From Verrucomicrobiia bacterium (GTDB lineage Bacteria > Verrucomicrobiota > Verrucomicrobiia > Limisphaerales > UBA1319), in assembly GCA_017880715.1 (NCBI GenBank), contig JADGRT010000181.1, positions 1-6,510 on the forward strand: a stretch of DNA of 6,510 bases, written 5' to 3'. Numbering within the stretch: the stretch's first letter is position 1; the number at the start of each line of letters is the position of its first letter. The position numbers and the translations under genes are program-made. Below are positions 6,425-6,510 of the stretch, in pieces. The notes under the pieces were generated by a model that had not been told where the DNA came from, made no database searches, and saw only the letters and a program-made list of their open reading frames with translations.

Positions 6425-6462
6425 CGCCTTCGACTATCCATTGTTAGAAACAATCGAAGGCG
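6425..6462 (-). promoter_or_regulatory. Leader stem-loop overlapping the gspE ribosome binding site
   Basis: CGCCTTCGA (6425-6433) and TCGAAGGCG (6454-6462) form a perfect 9-bp stem. Inside, TTGTT (6441-6445) and AACAA (6449-6453) give a nested 5-bp stem with a 3-nt loop, stacked directly on the outer stem. On the minus-strand RNA the arm nearest the gene contains GAAGG (complement of 6427-6431), the probable Shine-Dalgarno 7 nt before the ATG. Folding would hide the ribosome binding site. No clear sigma-70 promoter is visible in the remaining 48 bp. Confidence 0.5.
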
Positions 6463-6510
6463 GGAAAAGTTGCGCGTTGAGGCGCAGAAATGCAACGATG
6501 AACTGCGGCG

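Noticed and set aside
6459..6500. Possible sigma-70 promoter (TTGCAT with CAACTT 17 bp downstream on the minus strand)
   Set aside because: The -10 candidate matches the consensus at only two of six positions, so it is not reported as a promoter.

Overview
The window holds one tight minus-strand operon for the core of a type II secretion / type IV pilus-like machine, followed by a non-coding tail of about 310 bp that carries repeats. In transcription order (right to left) the genes are an assembly ATPase (gspE/pilB family, 6419-4680), a bitopic GspL-like protein with PilM-like and PilN-like parts (4683-3220), a GspM/PilO-like inner-membrane protein (3223-2561) and a GspD-family outer-membrane secretin (2564-312). 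All three junctions are 4-bp ATGA overlaps, where the start of the next gene overlaps the stop of the previous one. This strongly suggests a single transcript with coupled translation.

The sequence is GC-rich and from a bacterium with an outer membrane, since there is a secretin with a signal peptide. The organism is probably a Verrucomicrobiota member, perhaps of the Pedosphaera/Limisphaerales type. That assignment is inference from three things: the divergent, hybrid GspL/M composition, the proline/alanine/threonine-rich secretin, and the style of the intergenic repeats as I remember them. No marker gene in the window fixes the taxonomy.

Layout: 1-311 is downstream non-coding sequence with a near-perfect 27-bp inverted repeat (146-225), a second short hairpin repeat (94-120), and a weak hairpin just after the secretin stop (270-289). 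312-6419 is the operon. 6420-6510 is the leader, with a 9-bp stem that overlaps the probable ribosome binding site of the ATPase gene. The window ends 91 bp upstream of the first gene, so I cannot tell whether the operon starts there.

How the parts work together (family knowledge): the cytoplasmic ATPase drives assembly of a pseudopilus or pilus. The GspL-like protein links the ATPase to the inner membrane, and the GspM/PilO-like protein partners with it in the periplasm. The secretin forms the outer-membrane gate. The platform protein (GspF/PilC), the pilins or pseudopilins, the prepilin peptidase and a GspC-like connector are not in this window.

The less ordinary signals are recent-looking repeats inside the coding sequence. 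A 51-bp tandem duplication ends gspM, and a diverged third copy of its core lies in the start of gspD. There is also a collagen-like GQP repeat inside a secretin N-domain loop. gspD has no visible Shine-Dalgarno sequence. I see no CRISPR, tRNA, rRNA, IS element or unknown enzymatic system here.
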